DNA of 64,000 nt from Candidatus Limnocylindrales bacterium. GTDB lineage: Bacteria > Moduliflexota > Moduliflexia > Moduliflexales > JAUQPW01. Under the pieces are notes generated by a model. It was not told the DNA's origin and did not search any database. It was given only the letters and a program-made list of their open reading frames with translations. Position numbers and translations under genes: made by a program. Of this stretch, positions 35,762 through 43,519 are shown one piece after another (positions within the stretch are counted from its first letter, which is position 1; each line of letters opens with the position of its first letter). Location: contig DATMBG010000021.1 of NCBI GenBank assembly GCA_035559535.1, forward strand, positions 62,001 through 126,000, in the 5' to 3' direction.

Positions 35762-36811
35762 TTAACGGAGATAATCTGCCGCAAAGGACCAGAAGTCTTC
35801 CACAAAATAATGGGACATAACGTTACCGAACAAATAACAGACTCCCTGACAATGGGGGATATCTCCATAGAGCTTTCGACCTCGCTCAAAAATTTTCTTA
35901 AAAGATCCTTCCCGGAACAAATTCCCACCAATGGTCTTTAAAGGCTCACAAGGATAAAACACATCTCCATTGGGATAAACCCGGGGGAACATGGTGGGAT
36001 AACAATGAAACGGGGTGAAATCAAACAGGGTTCGAAGAAGTTTGGGAGTTCCATTAATAGCCTGTCCTGCTTTCCTCCGCTCGATAATAAGATCGACCAG
36101 CTTCTGGTATTTGGGATTTTGGAGAAGTTCTCGACGGGGATAACGATGGATTAAGCCGGTCTGGGCCGAGAAGACGAAGTTATGCTCCTGGCAAAAATCC
36201 AGAATCTTGGCGATCTCATCCAGGTTTTCTTCGGTAATAACGGTACTGATGGTAATCCGGGATCGTGCAGGTTTACCAACGGATTTACAATACAGAAGAT
36301 TATCCAGGACTTTCTCGACTACGTAAGGTTTGGTTCTCGGTTTGCCTTTGTCTACCGTGATGGCATCCAGACTCACCACCATACTGGTTAGATAATCTAG
36401 GATTTCCTCTCTTTCACGAATATGAGTTCCATTGGTAATCAGCATAACCGACCGAAATTTCAAATCCTTACGGGCCGCTTTCGCCAGTTGAACAATATCC
36501 CGTCGTAACAGGGGTTCCCCTCCGGTTAATAAGATATAATCTGTTTCTTTTCGAATAAGCCTGAGAAGATCAATGGTACGATGGGTATCCAATTCTTCGC
36601 TGATAACATCGGGTGTTTTTTGAGTACAGTAGGAACAATTCAGATTACAATGATGGGAAACGTAGAGAACGGCCGAATAAGGAGGGACTATTCGACTCCC
36701 TTTGATTTTAAGTGTATACCAGTTTCGAATATGCTGCTGGATATTTTTTAAGACGAAGGGATAATTCCGTTTAAGGAGAGCTATTAAATGTTTCCGGGTT
36801 TGAGCATCCAT
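35762..36811 (-). CDS. Radical SAM protein with SPASM-like C-terminal cysteines
   Basis: Radical S-adenosylmethionine enzyme of 349 residues. The [4Fe-4S] motif is CNLNCSYC (Cys55, Cys59, Cys62), followed by LLTGGEPLLRRDI, where GGEP binds SAM. The C-terminal part has VYPNGDVFYPCEPLK and HCQGVCYLFG, cysteines that may hold an auxiliary cluster as in SPASM/Twitch proteins. The last 25 residues are aromatic-rich. It reads opposite to the flanking glycosyltransferases and may share a transcript with the unknown gene upstream (36926-37507). Its substrate is unknown; no peptide precursor gene was seen next to it. Confidence 0.85.
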   Translation of the reverse strand: MDAQTRKHLIALLKRNYPFVLKNIQQHIRNWYTLKIKGSRIVPPYSAVLYVSHHCNLNCSYCTQKTPDVISEELDTHRTIDLLRLIRKETDYILLTGGEPLLRRDIVQLAKAARKDLKFRSVMLITNGTHIREREEILDYLTSMVVSLDAITVDKGKPRTKPYVVEKVLDNLLYCKSVGKPARSRITISTVITEENLDEIAKILDFCQEHNFVFSAQTGLIHRYPRRELLQNPKYQKLVDLIIERRKAGQAINGTPKLLRTLFDFTPFHCYPTMFPRVYPNGDVFYPCEPLKTIGGNLFREGSFKKIFERGRKLYGDIPHCQGVCYLFGNVMSHYFVEDFWSFAADYLR

Positions 36812-36826
36812 AGTTTAATTAACATG

Positions 36827-36861
36827 CCAGGGCGTTTGCCCTGGGATTTAGCAAAACGCCC
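36827..36861 (-). promoter_or_regulatory. Two mutually exclusive hairpins before the radical SAM gene
   Basis: CCAGGGC-GTTT-GCCCTGG (36827-36844) and GGGCGTTT...AAACGCCC (36830-36837 with 36854-36861) share bases, so only one can form at a time. The region lies 15-50 bases before the radical SAM start, an attenuator-like arrangement. Confidence 0.35.
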
Positions 36862-36925
36862 TTTCGGGTTAAGACAAATAAAAAGATACTTCTTAAGCGT
36901 AAGTCGTTGAGGATTTAAGTTCCAG

Positions 36926-37507
36926 TTAACTCCTTGGTCGGACCCAGGTCTCACACCAGGCTAAACAGGCACTGCTACTTAGCTGATCGCCTCTTTTCTC
37001 TGACCAGGGTTTTCCGGTTGCGAACTTCCCGTTAACTATCAAATCTGCCGAAGTAGCCGGAAAGAAGGTCGTTTGAACGCCAAGGGGACGGTTATTCCAA
37101 CCCGGCTCGGCAGAGAAGTTGAAGGGAGTGATGAAGTCGTACCATACCAGTCGGATGGAATCCACTGAAGATTCAATCTGCTCCGCAGCATAAGAGCGAG
37201 GATCCCCTTCCCGGGTAAATATGGCATCGATGACGGGAATATGGATATCTCCGAACGGCTTATGAAGCAGATATTCGATCTGACGCTGAAGGTATCGCGC
37301 CAGTGCTACGTTATCGCTATAGATCTTGATTCCATCGGTCAGCTCACTTTCAATAAACAAGGCATGTCCTGGTCCGACAGGCGACCAGAAAACCCGCCAA
37401 TGGCTGGTCCGATGGGCCATAGTTTTACCTTCATCCACACTGAGCCGCAGAAAAGAATTCTCTCCGGCTACGATCAGTTCGTGGGGATTTACTCTCATAG
37501 TGGTCAT
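36926..37507 (-). CDS. Conserved-looking protein of unknown function
   Basis: The 193-residue soluble protein starts at ATG 37507 behind AAGGAGGT. The reading frame continues 55 codons upstream but this part is translated repeat DNA (element E11) and not a real N-terminus. It has no signal peptide or membrane segment. Recognisable blocks are MRVNPHELIVAGENSFLRLS, HWRVFWSPVGPGHALFIESE and LVWYDFITPFNFSAEPGWNN. I do not recognise the family. It is followed by the radical SAM gene 114 bases downstream on the same strand, so a joint function is possible. Confidence 0.65.
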   Translation of the reverse strand: MTTMRVNPHELIVAGENSFLRLSVDEGKTMAHRTSHWRVFWSPVGPGHALFIESELTDGIKIYSDNVALARYLQRQIEYLLHKPFGDIHIPVIDAIFTREGDPRSYAAEQIESSVDSIRLVWYDFITPFNFSAEPGWNNRPLGVQTTFFPATSADLIVNGKFATGKPWSEKRGDQLSSSACLAWCETWVRPRS

Positions 37508-37526
37508 TTTTACCTGTACCTCCTTA

Positions 37527-37684
37527 TCTGAGACACGGGGTTTTGGGACGCGGAGACAGAAGTCCCCGTATTGCTGGGTCCCCTTGTCTCCCCGTTCCAG
37601 AGTTCCTATGTCCCCCAAAACCCCGCGTCTCCCTGTCCCCCTGCCTCCGCGTCCCAAAACCCCGTGTCTCAAACAGGGTTCTCC
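37527..37684. repeat. Long foldback element E11
   Basis: The outer arms GACACGGGGTTTTGGGACGC (about 37533-37552) and GCGTCCCAAAACCCCGTGTC (about 37650-37669) pair perfectly for 20 bases, and a further inner AGACAG/CTGCCT-like stretch continues. The interior has more CCCCGCGTCTCC-type units. Its ends TCTGAGACACGG and AAACAGGGT match those of E6. Confidence 0.8.
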
Positions 37685-37871
37685 GTAGATGAGTATTTAA
37701 AAACTGCAAATTTAGTGTAGGATCTTCAGACCGTGTCACTCCATATGTCTTAAGTACCTCTACCAGAGTAAAGGATGGATTCGTCCCTGTCCAGTTAAAA
37801 ATTCACTTAAAACTGAGTTGAAAACAGCTGGTTTTATCCTATGATTAGGATAGGGGAGGATGAATCTTTAA

Positions 37872-39011
37872 ATGCGTATAGGAATTGATGCCAGAAAATT
37901 AGATGACTTTGGGATCGGTACGTATATTCGGAACTTGGTCCATCACCTTGCCAAGAAAGATACCCGCAATACCTATATTCTCTTTTGTCCCCCCCACCAT
38001 GAACCCTTTGAACTACCGGGACGAAACTTTTCTAAAGTCATAGAAGATGCAGGTAAGTATTCCCTCAAAGAGCTGGTTCGACTTCCTTTCCAGATGAAGT
38101 ATCATAAGCTTGATCTGTTCCATGCTCCGCATTATACTCTTCCCCCTCTGAGGCCGTGTAAGGCCGTTGTAACCATCCATGATGTGATCCATCTTCGATT
38201 TCCTCAATACCTGCCTTCTGTGGGAGCCTATTATTATGCTAAGGGGATGATGTTTTTGGCTGCCCGTTCGGCCAGCAAGATCATTACCGTTTCCCAGTTT
38301 TGCAAAAAAGATATTGTGGAAATATTAAAAGTTCCGGAGACTAAAGTCGAGGTCATCTATAACGGGGTTGCAGAGGTCTACAGGTGGAGTACTTCCTCTG
38401 ATTTTAACTCTATAGAAAACAAGGTTAAGACCCGAGAATTCCTGAACAGGTTTGGAATCACAGGCCCTTATCTTCTGTATGTGGGAAATTTCATGGCCCA
38501 TAAGAATTTAAAAACTTTAATGGAAGCCTATAGACTTTTAAAGGATCAATCAGGTTTTCACCATCAATTGGTCCTTGTAGGAGACAACAGGAAAGGTAGA
38601 CCGGAGTTAGAAAACTTTATTACTACCCGACAATGGCAAAATGAAGTCATTTTGACAGGATTTGTTCCCTGGGAGTGGTTACCGATTTTTTATAGAAGCG
38701 CCGATCTTTTTGTTTTTCCTTCTTTATACGAAGGTTTTGGCCTTCCGGTGCTGGAGGCTATGGCTTGTGGAGTACCCGTAGTTGCTTCGAATCGATCATC
38801 TCTTCCCGAGATCATAGGAGAGGCCGGAGTCCTTGTAAATCCAGAATCCCCACAAGAGATAGCCCAAGCTATCTGGCGAGTTCTTTCCGATTCAGGTCTT
38901 CGCACCCGATTAATTCGCGGGGGGTTAGACCAGGCCCGGCGATTCTCCTGGGAAGAGACCGCCCGAAAGACACTGGCGGTTTATCAAAGTGTTTTAACTC
39001 CAGGAGGTTAA
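37872..39011 (+). CDS. GT4-family glycosyltransferase (3 of 3)
   Basis: The 379-residue paralogue of the genes at 32955 and 34116 shows MRIGIDARKLDDFGIGTYIR, LDLFHAPHYTLPP, VVTIHDVIHLRFPQ, LYVGNFMAHKNLKTLMEAY and the EX7E motif in [18 protein letters not shown]. Predicted cytoplasmic or peripheral membrane protein that uses an activated sugar. GGGGAGGATG lies before the ATG. It is separated from the other two by the minus-strand radical SAM pair, which looks inserted into a single glycosyltransferase cluster. Confidence 0.9.
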   Translation: MRIGIDARKLDDFGIGTYIRNLVHHLAKKDTRNTYILFCPPHHEPFELPGRNFSKVIEDAGKYSLKELVRLPFQMKYHKLDLFHAPHYTLPPLRPCKAVVTIHDVIHLRFPQYLPSVGAYYYAKGMMFLAARSASKIITVSQFCKKDIVEILKVPETKVEVIYNGVAEVYRWSTSSDFNSIENKVKTREFLNRFGITGPYLLYVGNFMAHKNLKTLMEAYRLLKDQSGFHHQLVLVGDNRKGRPELENFITTRQWQNEVILTGFVPWEWLPIFYRSADLFVFPSLYEGFGLPVLEAMACGVPVVASNRSSLPEIIGEAGVLVNPESPQEIAQAIWRVLSDSGLRTRLIRGGLDQARRFSWEETARKTLAVYQSVLTPGG

Positions 39012-39087
39012 TTTTTTAACCCCTCAAGGAGAAAAGATCCAAAAAAAGGCTTAAATTTTAACATTTGTTCTGATGATTAGAAAAAAC

Positions 39088-39117
39088 TTGACGTATAATT
39101 AAGGTATAGGATATAGA
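39088..39117 (+). promoter_or_regulatory. Candidate promoter of the FHA gene
   Basis: TTGACG (39088-39093) and TATAGA (39112-39117) are separated by 18 bases, 48 bases before the ATG of the FHA protein. The -35 matches five of six consensus bases; the -10 is weaker. Confidence 0.35.
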
Positions 39118-39164
39118 TTTTACCGTGACTTAAAACCTAAAATCGAGAGCTTAACGTTAATACC

Positions 39165-41075
39165 ATGTTTTTCCGACGAAAAAAGCAGGACTTAACTAAA
39201 GAGAAGATTTATAAACTGAGTAGTCGAGAACTGGATCGGAGTGTCTATGAAATTGGGCTATCCCTATGGGAAAAGGCTATTCGAGAGAGATTGGAAGATA
39301 CAAAAGAAGTTGTTGCGGTTGAGAAAAAAGGAGACGCCACCCGGGACATGGTTTATTATCGTCTGGCAAATGAAATCGATATTTTTTTAGGAGTTGAACT
39401 GAACAAAAGGATTCGTAAAACGACCAAGACGGTTCAGGACGTTTCACGGGCTATTAATCAAAAATATCAGGAACTTGTGGAAAATCATGCAGAATATGAA
39501 AAATCTGAGCATGAAGAGGGAATCATTGTTAATTTAATTCCTTCTTTTAAACTTAAGGGAAATCAGTTTACCTTTAGACTGAAGGAGCGGGTGCCGAAAG
39601 ATGCCCGCATCATGGCCCGGCTGGTCGAAGTAGGGCCGGAAAGTCGGGGGATAGAGCTGGAGCTATTAAGCCATCAACGCGAGTTTATTGTAGGGGGAAA
39701 TCCTCTTCTGGTAGATTATTATGCTTCAGATCTGGCCGATGAGCATTTTGGGATCTCGGTTCAGGGTTCCAATTTCTATCTTTATCACCTCTCAAAAGAA
39801 AAAGATTCTTTTACCGATCTTATCCAAAATGAGAATACCAAGCTTTCCATAACCTCTCAGTACCAGTTGCTTAATCATAAAGATTATATCATTGCCGGTT
39901 TTCAAAATCAGGTACGGCGTTTCCAATTTTTCCTGGTGGACTCCGATATTAGAACCGAAGACCAGCCTTCTTCTCGATATCGCTTGGTCGAAACAGGTTA
40001 TTATATTTTACGCAGCCTGGATCCAACTCAAAATACTTATCGATATCCCACTGTATTTTTTTCTGAAACGGACGGGAGCATGAAAGGCCTGAGGGATGTT
40101 CAGCAGATTCCTCTGCCAGGCATGAAAAACGTAGGAACCCCTGCAAAGATTATCTATAAAGAGGGGGAATTTTACTTTCAGAAATTAAGTAGCATTGTTC
40201 CCGTCACGGTAAAACTAAACGGACAGGAAATTCCCGAGGGGGCTGAGCGGAAGCTGTCCGGTATCAAAGATAAACTGGAAATCGGGTATGTTCAGTTCTT
40301 CTTTGAAAAACTCGAAAAACGATCCGATACTCCCCTGGCCATGTTGGAAATCACGGTGGCAGACATGGAAAAGGTCCGACATTTTCCTCTTTATGGAAAA
40401 CCGATCATTATCTCTGGAGAGGCTAAAAGACCCGGGCATGAGGAGTATCTTTTTTTAAATGAGAGTTCGATTCCCCATAATGCCATGCGAATCAGTTTTA
40501 AACATGGAGTTTTATTCGTAGAGAAGGGTAAAACAGCTCCCCCCTTGCTGATCAATGGAAGCGAAGTCAAAGGTAAACAGGCTATATCTTCCGGGGATGT
40601 TCTCACCATGGGAAAGGTGAGTATCAAAGTAGCCAGGCGGGATTTACCTCCTGCTTTCTGTGCCAAACTAACTTTAACCGCAGAATCCCGACGTCCCGTT
40701 CATGTCCTTGCAGAATTGAGTAAAGGAAAAACTTATATTTTGGGACGAGAAGCTCCGGATTCTTCCTCCTCCAGTTTGGTGGGTGGGGAAGAACAGAAGA
40801 GGGTATTTATTAAAATCTCCGACGATCTCCACGTTTCGGCCAGTCACGCCCGATTATCTCTTACAGGAGAAAGAATGGTTACCCTTCAAAATATCAGTGA
40901 AAGTAACTCTATTTTTATTATATCTGCCAATGGGACCCTCCGTGCGGACTTACCTCAAAAAAGCTTTGCTTCTGAAGTCCTGATGAGGTGGGATCGAATT
41001 ATTATCGGACCTGTAGAACTCGAATACCGTGGACCGGGCTCGTCCATGGTTATCTCGGATAGTTATGAAATATAA
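39165..41075 (+). CDS. Large FHA-domain protein
   Basis: The 636-residue cytoplasmic protein has an alpha-helical N-terminal part (about 1-125), then several FHA-like beta sandwiches. One is near 185-230 (FIVGGNPLLV, LADEHFGISVQGSNFYLYHL). A middle pair lies around 340-500 (SFKHGVLFVEKGKTAPPLLI, VLTMGKVSIKV). The best one is at the C-terminus (YILGRE near 525, VSASHARLSL, VTLQNISESNSIFI). FHA domains bind phosphothreonine, so a Ser/Thr kinase partner or an assembly scaffold role is likely. No kinase gene is near. No ribosome binding site is obvious. The exact number of FHA domains needs structure prediction. Confidence 0.7.
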   Translation: MFFRRKKQDLTKEKIYKLSSRELDRSVYEIGLSLWEKAIRERLEDTKEVVAVEKKGDATRDMVYYRLANEIDIFLGVELNKRIRKTTKTVQDVSRAINQKYQELVENHAEYEKSEHEEGIIVNLIPSFKLKGNQFTFRLKERVPKDARIMARLVEVGPESRGIELELLSHQREFIVGGNPLLVDYYASDLADEHFGISVQGSNFYLYHLSKEKDSFTDLIQNENTKLSITSQYQLLNHKDYIIAGFQNQVRRFQFFLVDSDIRTEDQPSSRYRLVETGYYILRSLDPTQNTYRYPTVFFSETDGSMKGLRDVQQIPLPGMKNVGTPAKIIYKEGEFYFQKLSSIVPVTVKLNGQEIPEGAERKLSGIKDKLEIGYVQFFFEKLEKRSDTPLAMLEITVADMEKVRHFPLYGKPIIISGEAKRPGHEEYLFLNESSIPHNAMRISFKHGVLFVEKGKTAPPLLINGSEVKGKQAISSGDVLTMGKVSIKVARRDLPPAFCAKLTLTAESRRPVHVLAELSKGKTYILGREAPDSSSSSLVGGEEQKRVFIKISDDLHVSASHARLSLTGERMVTLQNISESNSIFIISANGTLRADLPQKSFASEVLMRWDRIIIGPVELEYRGPGSSMVISDSYEI

Positions 41076-41082
41076 GAATCGC

Positions 41083-41155
41083 TGGGTAATGGGCAGTGGG
41101 TGATGGGCAGTAACTCCAATATGTTGTTCACTGCCGACTGTTCACTGTCCATTGC
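41083..41155. repeat. Heptad foldback element E12
   Basis: The left arm has TGGGTAA, TGGGCAG, TGGGTGA, TGGGCAG in exact 7-base steps. The right arm TTCACTGCCGACTGTTCACT, then GTCCATTGC, pairs with it. It lies between the FHA gene and the nucleotidyltransferase gene. Confidence 0.75.
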
Positions 41156-41166
41156 TATAAAATATA

Positions 41167-42405
41167 ATGAAAGCTCTGATCTTAGCTGCCGGGCGAGGAA
41201 GTAACCTTCATCCGCTAACCGATACCCGCCCAAAACCTATGATTTACATGTGCGGGAAGCCGGTTCTGCAATATATCATTGAAAGTCTTCGGGAAATAGG
41301 GGTCCATGATATTATTCTGGTTGTGGGACATAAAAAAGAAAAAATCATCAATTATTTTCGGCGTGGAGAAGATTTTAAGGTCTCGATCAGCTATATTGAA
41401 CAAGAAAATCAAACCGGAATTGGGGATGCTGTCATGTTAGCTGAAGATAGATTCGCCATAGGTGAGCATTTCTTTCTGGTTTACGCCGATATCATCTTCC
41501 AACCCAATATTTTCCTGGCAGCCCAAATGTCCTTTAATGCTTTAAAAGCACCCATCGCGACCATTACGTTGGCCCCCTCATCGGAACTTTATGGAAATGT
41601 CTACTTAGACCGGGACGTTCAAATCACCCGAATTGTAGAAAAGCCTTATCGAGAGGCCGGACTATCCTATACAGGTGGAGGTAATTATGTACTGGCAGGG
41701 GTTTTTATTCTTTCTGCCGAGTTTTTCTCTTTACTCAAAACGGTAGATGGCGACATCAAGCGAGGTTTTGACCTCCTGATCGATCAAAACAATTTATTTG
41801 CTTCTATTTTTGAAGGAGAATGGATCGATTTAGGGTACCCCTGGAATATCATAGATGCCAATAAACTGCTTATGAAGTCCTTTACCCATGCCCATATTGC
41901 CAACAGCGTGAATTTTGATGGAAGTGTCACGATTCGCGGTCCGGTTTACATCGAAGACGGCGTGCTGATTAAATCCGGAGCCGTTATCAACGGGCCCTGT
42001 TATATCGGAAAGGGATCCTTTATCGGAAATAATGTTTTAGTACGGGAGTATACTTCCATCGGAAGCCGTTGTACCATAGGGTTTGGGGTAGAGTTGAAAA
42101 ATTGCGTTCTCTTTGAGAACTGTAAAGTAGGGCGTCTTTCCTTCATAGGAGATAGTGTACTGGGAGAAGGCGTAGAAATTGCCTCAGGTGTCATGACGGT
42201 GAATAATTTGATGACCGACGAAACCGTTAAGGTTAAAACCTATGCCGGAACCCAACAGAATGTCCCCCCTACCGACAGCCATCTTAGAAAACTCGGGTCC
42301 TTCATCGGCGATTATGCTAAAGTCGGAGCCAGCAATACCCTTCTTCCCGGTACGGTGATTCCCTCGGGTACTTATATCCCCCACCAGGGAACCCAATGGG
42401 AGTAG
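41167..42405 (+). CDS. Sugar-1-phosphate nucleotidyltransferase with left-handed beta-helix domain
   Basis: The 412-residue, GlmU-like bifunctional protein makes an NDP-sugar. The N-terminal nucleotidyltransferase domain has the signature MKALILAAGRGSNLHPLTDT and RPKPMIYMCGKPVLQYII, with the metal-binding Asp in VYADI. From about residue 245, hexapeptide repeats (IRGPVYIEDGVLIKSGAVI, GPCYIGKGSFIG) form a left-handed beta-helix, often an acetyltransferase. The layout is like archaeal and thermophile glucose-1-phosphate/GlcNAc-1-phosphate enzymes. It could feed the neighbouring glycosyltransferases. No ribosome binding site before the ATG, which follows element E12. Confidence 0.88.
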   Translation: MKALILAAGRGSNLHPLTDTRPKPMIYMCGKPVLQYIIESLREIGVHDIILVVGHKKEKIINYFRRGEDFKVSISYIEQENQTGIGDAVMLAEDRFAIGEHFFLVYADIIFQPNIFLAAQMSFNALKAPIATITLAPSSELYGNVYLDRDVQITRIVEKPYREAGLSYTGGGNYVLAGVFILSAEFFSLLKTVDGDIKRGFDLLIDQNNLFASIFEGEWIDLGYPWNIIDANKLLMKSFTHAHIANSVNFDGSVTIRGPVYIEDGVLIKSGAVINGPCYIGKGSFIGNNVLVREYTSIGSRCTIGFGVELKNCVLFENCKVGRLSFIGDSVLGEGVEIASGVMTVNNLMTDETVKVKTYAGTQQNVPPTDSHLRKLGSFIGDYAKVGASNTLLPGTVIPSGTYIPHQGTQWE

Positions 42406-42435
42406 AGAAATGCAAGGGCGTAGAGATCGGAAGAT

Positions 42436-42457
42436 AGGGGAATAAAGAAATTCCCCT
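42436..42457. terminator. Hairpin between convergent genes, probable terminator
   Basis: AGGGGAAT (42436-42443) and ATTCCCCT (42450-42457) form a perfect 8-bp stem around AAAGAA. It is AT-flanked but lacks a long T-run. Its position between the stops of two converging genes supports a termination role. Confidence 0.5.
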
Positions 42458-42473
42458 TATGCAGAGAGGTCTT

Positions 42474-43484
42474 CTAGTCTCTGGATCGCAAATTTACCTT
42501 CTCCTTTACCTTTGGATTAACCAAATATTTAGGATAATATCCTTCCAAGACCTGCCGGATATTGAGGGCGGCTTTTCTTCGTAGTTCTGGGACAGAATCT
42601 TCGGAATACCAGGCAGCGTGGGGAGTTAAAATTACATTATCCAGAGTTAATAAAACATTATCAGGTTCGGGAGGTTCTTTTTCAAGGACATCCAGTGCAG
42701 CCCCGGCTATCCATTTTTCTTTTAGTGCCTTAATCAAAGCTTTTTCATTGATAATGGGACCCCGGGCTGTATTAATCAAAAAAGCAGTGGGTTTCATCCA
42801 TTTAAGCTGAGATTCTCCGATGAGATTTCGGGTTTCCGTATTGAGGGGCAGATGTAAGGAGACATAATCGGATTGTCTGAGAACCTCCTCCAGGGAAACC
42901 AGCTCTACCCCATAAGCCTGCCCGATCTCCCTGGGAATATAGGGGTCATTGGCAATAATCTTTAATCCAAGAGGTCGGATTTTATTGGCCAGACTTCGAC
43001 CAATATTTCCAAATCCTATAAGACCAAAAGTCTGCCCTTCCAGGCGAAAAATGGGACGAGGTAGCTGAGGGACCCCTGAGCACCAATTTCCCCTTTTGAC
43101 TTCCCGGTTGAGTATCACAATTTTTCTGGCACAGGCCAGAAATAATCCCAATGCATGGATGGCGACTTCTTCAATACAATAATCTGTTACGTTGGTTACA
43201 CAAATTCCTTTTTCAGTGGCGGCTTCTATATCTATGGTATCAAACCCAATTCCGTATCGGGCAATTACCCTACACCTTTCCAGAGATTCAATCACGCGCC
43301 GCGGCATAGGTACAGCCTGATTAAAGATACCATCTGCCATCCTGCATGCCTCGATGACTTCTTCTTCTGAGTGACACTGCCTGGGAATCAGTTCAGCACC
43401 AATTTCCGAGAGAATAGCTTTTTCAATGTCAAGATTGCCGAAATTATAATCTGTGGTAACCACCCTAAAAATTTTGTCTGTCAT
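42474..43484 (-). CDS. D-isomer-specific 2-hydroxyacid dehydrogenase (PGDH/CtBP-like)
   Basis: NAD-dependent dehydrogenase of 336 residues. VIARYGIGFDTIDIEAATEK is the substrate-domain motif, and GFGNIGRSLANKIRPLGLK is the Rossmann motif (near 152-170). INTARGPIINEKALI contains the catalytic Arg, LDVLEKEPPEPDN the Glu, and LTPHAAWYS the His. It lacks the C-terminal ACT domain of full SerA, so it fits the short PGDH or C-terminal-binding-protein-like group. The substrate is uncertain. It begins at 43484 without a clear ribosome binding site, behind the giant secreted protein gene. Confidence 0.88.
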   Translation of the reverse strand: MTDKIFRVVTTDYNFGNLDIEKAILSEIGAELIPRQCHSEEEVIEACRMADGIFNQAVPMPRRVIESLERCRVIARYGIGFDTIDIEAATEKGICVTNVTDYCIEEVAIHALGLFLACARKIVILNREVKRGNWCSGVPQLPRPIFRLEGQTFGLIGFGNIGRSLANKIRPLGLKIIANDPYIPREIGQAYGVELVSLEEVLRQSDYVSLHLPLNTETRNLIGESQLKWMKPTAFLINTARGPIINEKALIKALKEKWIAGAALDVLEKEPPEPDNVLLTLDNVILTPHAAWYSEDSVPELRRKAALNIRQVLEGYYPKYLVNPKVKEKVNLRSRD

Positions 43485-43519
43485 GGATCAGGGATTTGCA
43501 GTTTGTTATCCGGCAAGGG

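Noticed and set aside
37508-37672. 55-codon N-terminal extension of the unknown 193-residue protein
   Set aside because: It translates foldback element E11 and has no ribosome binding site; AAGGAGGT marks the start at 37507.
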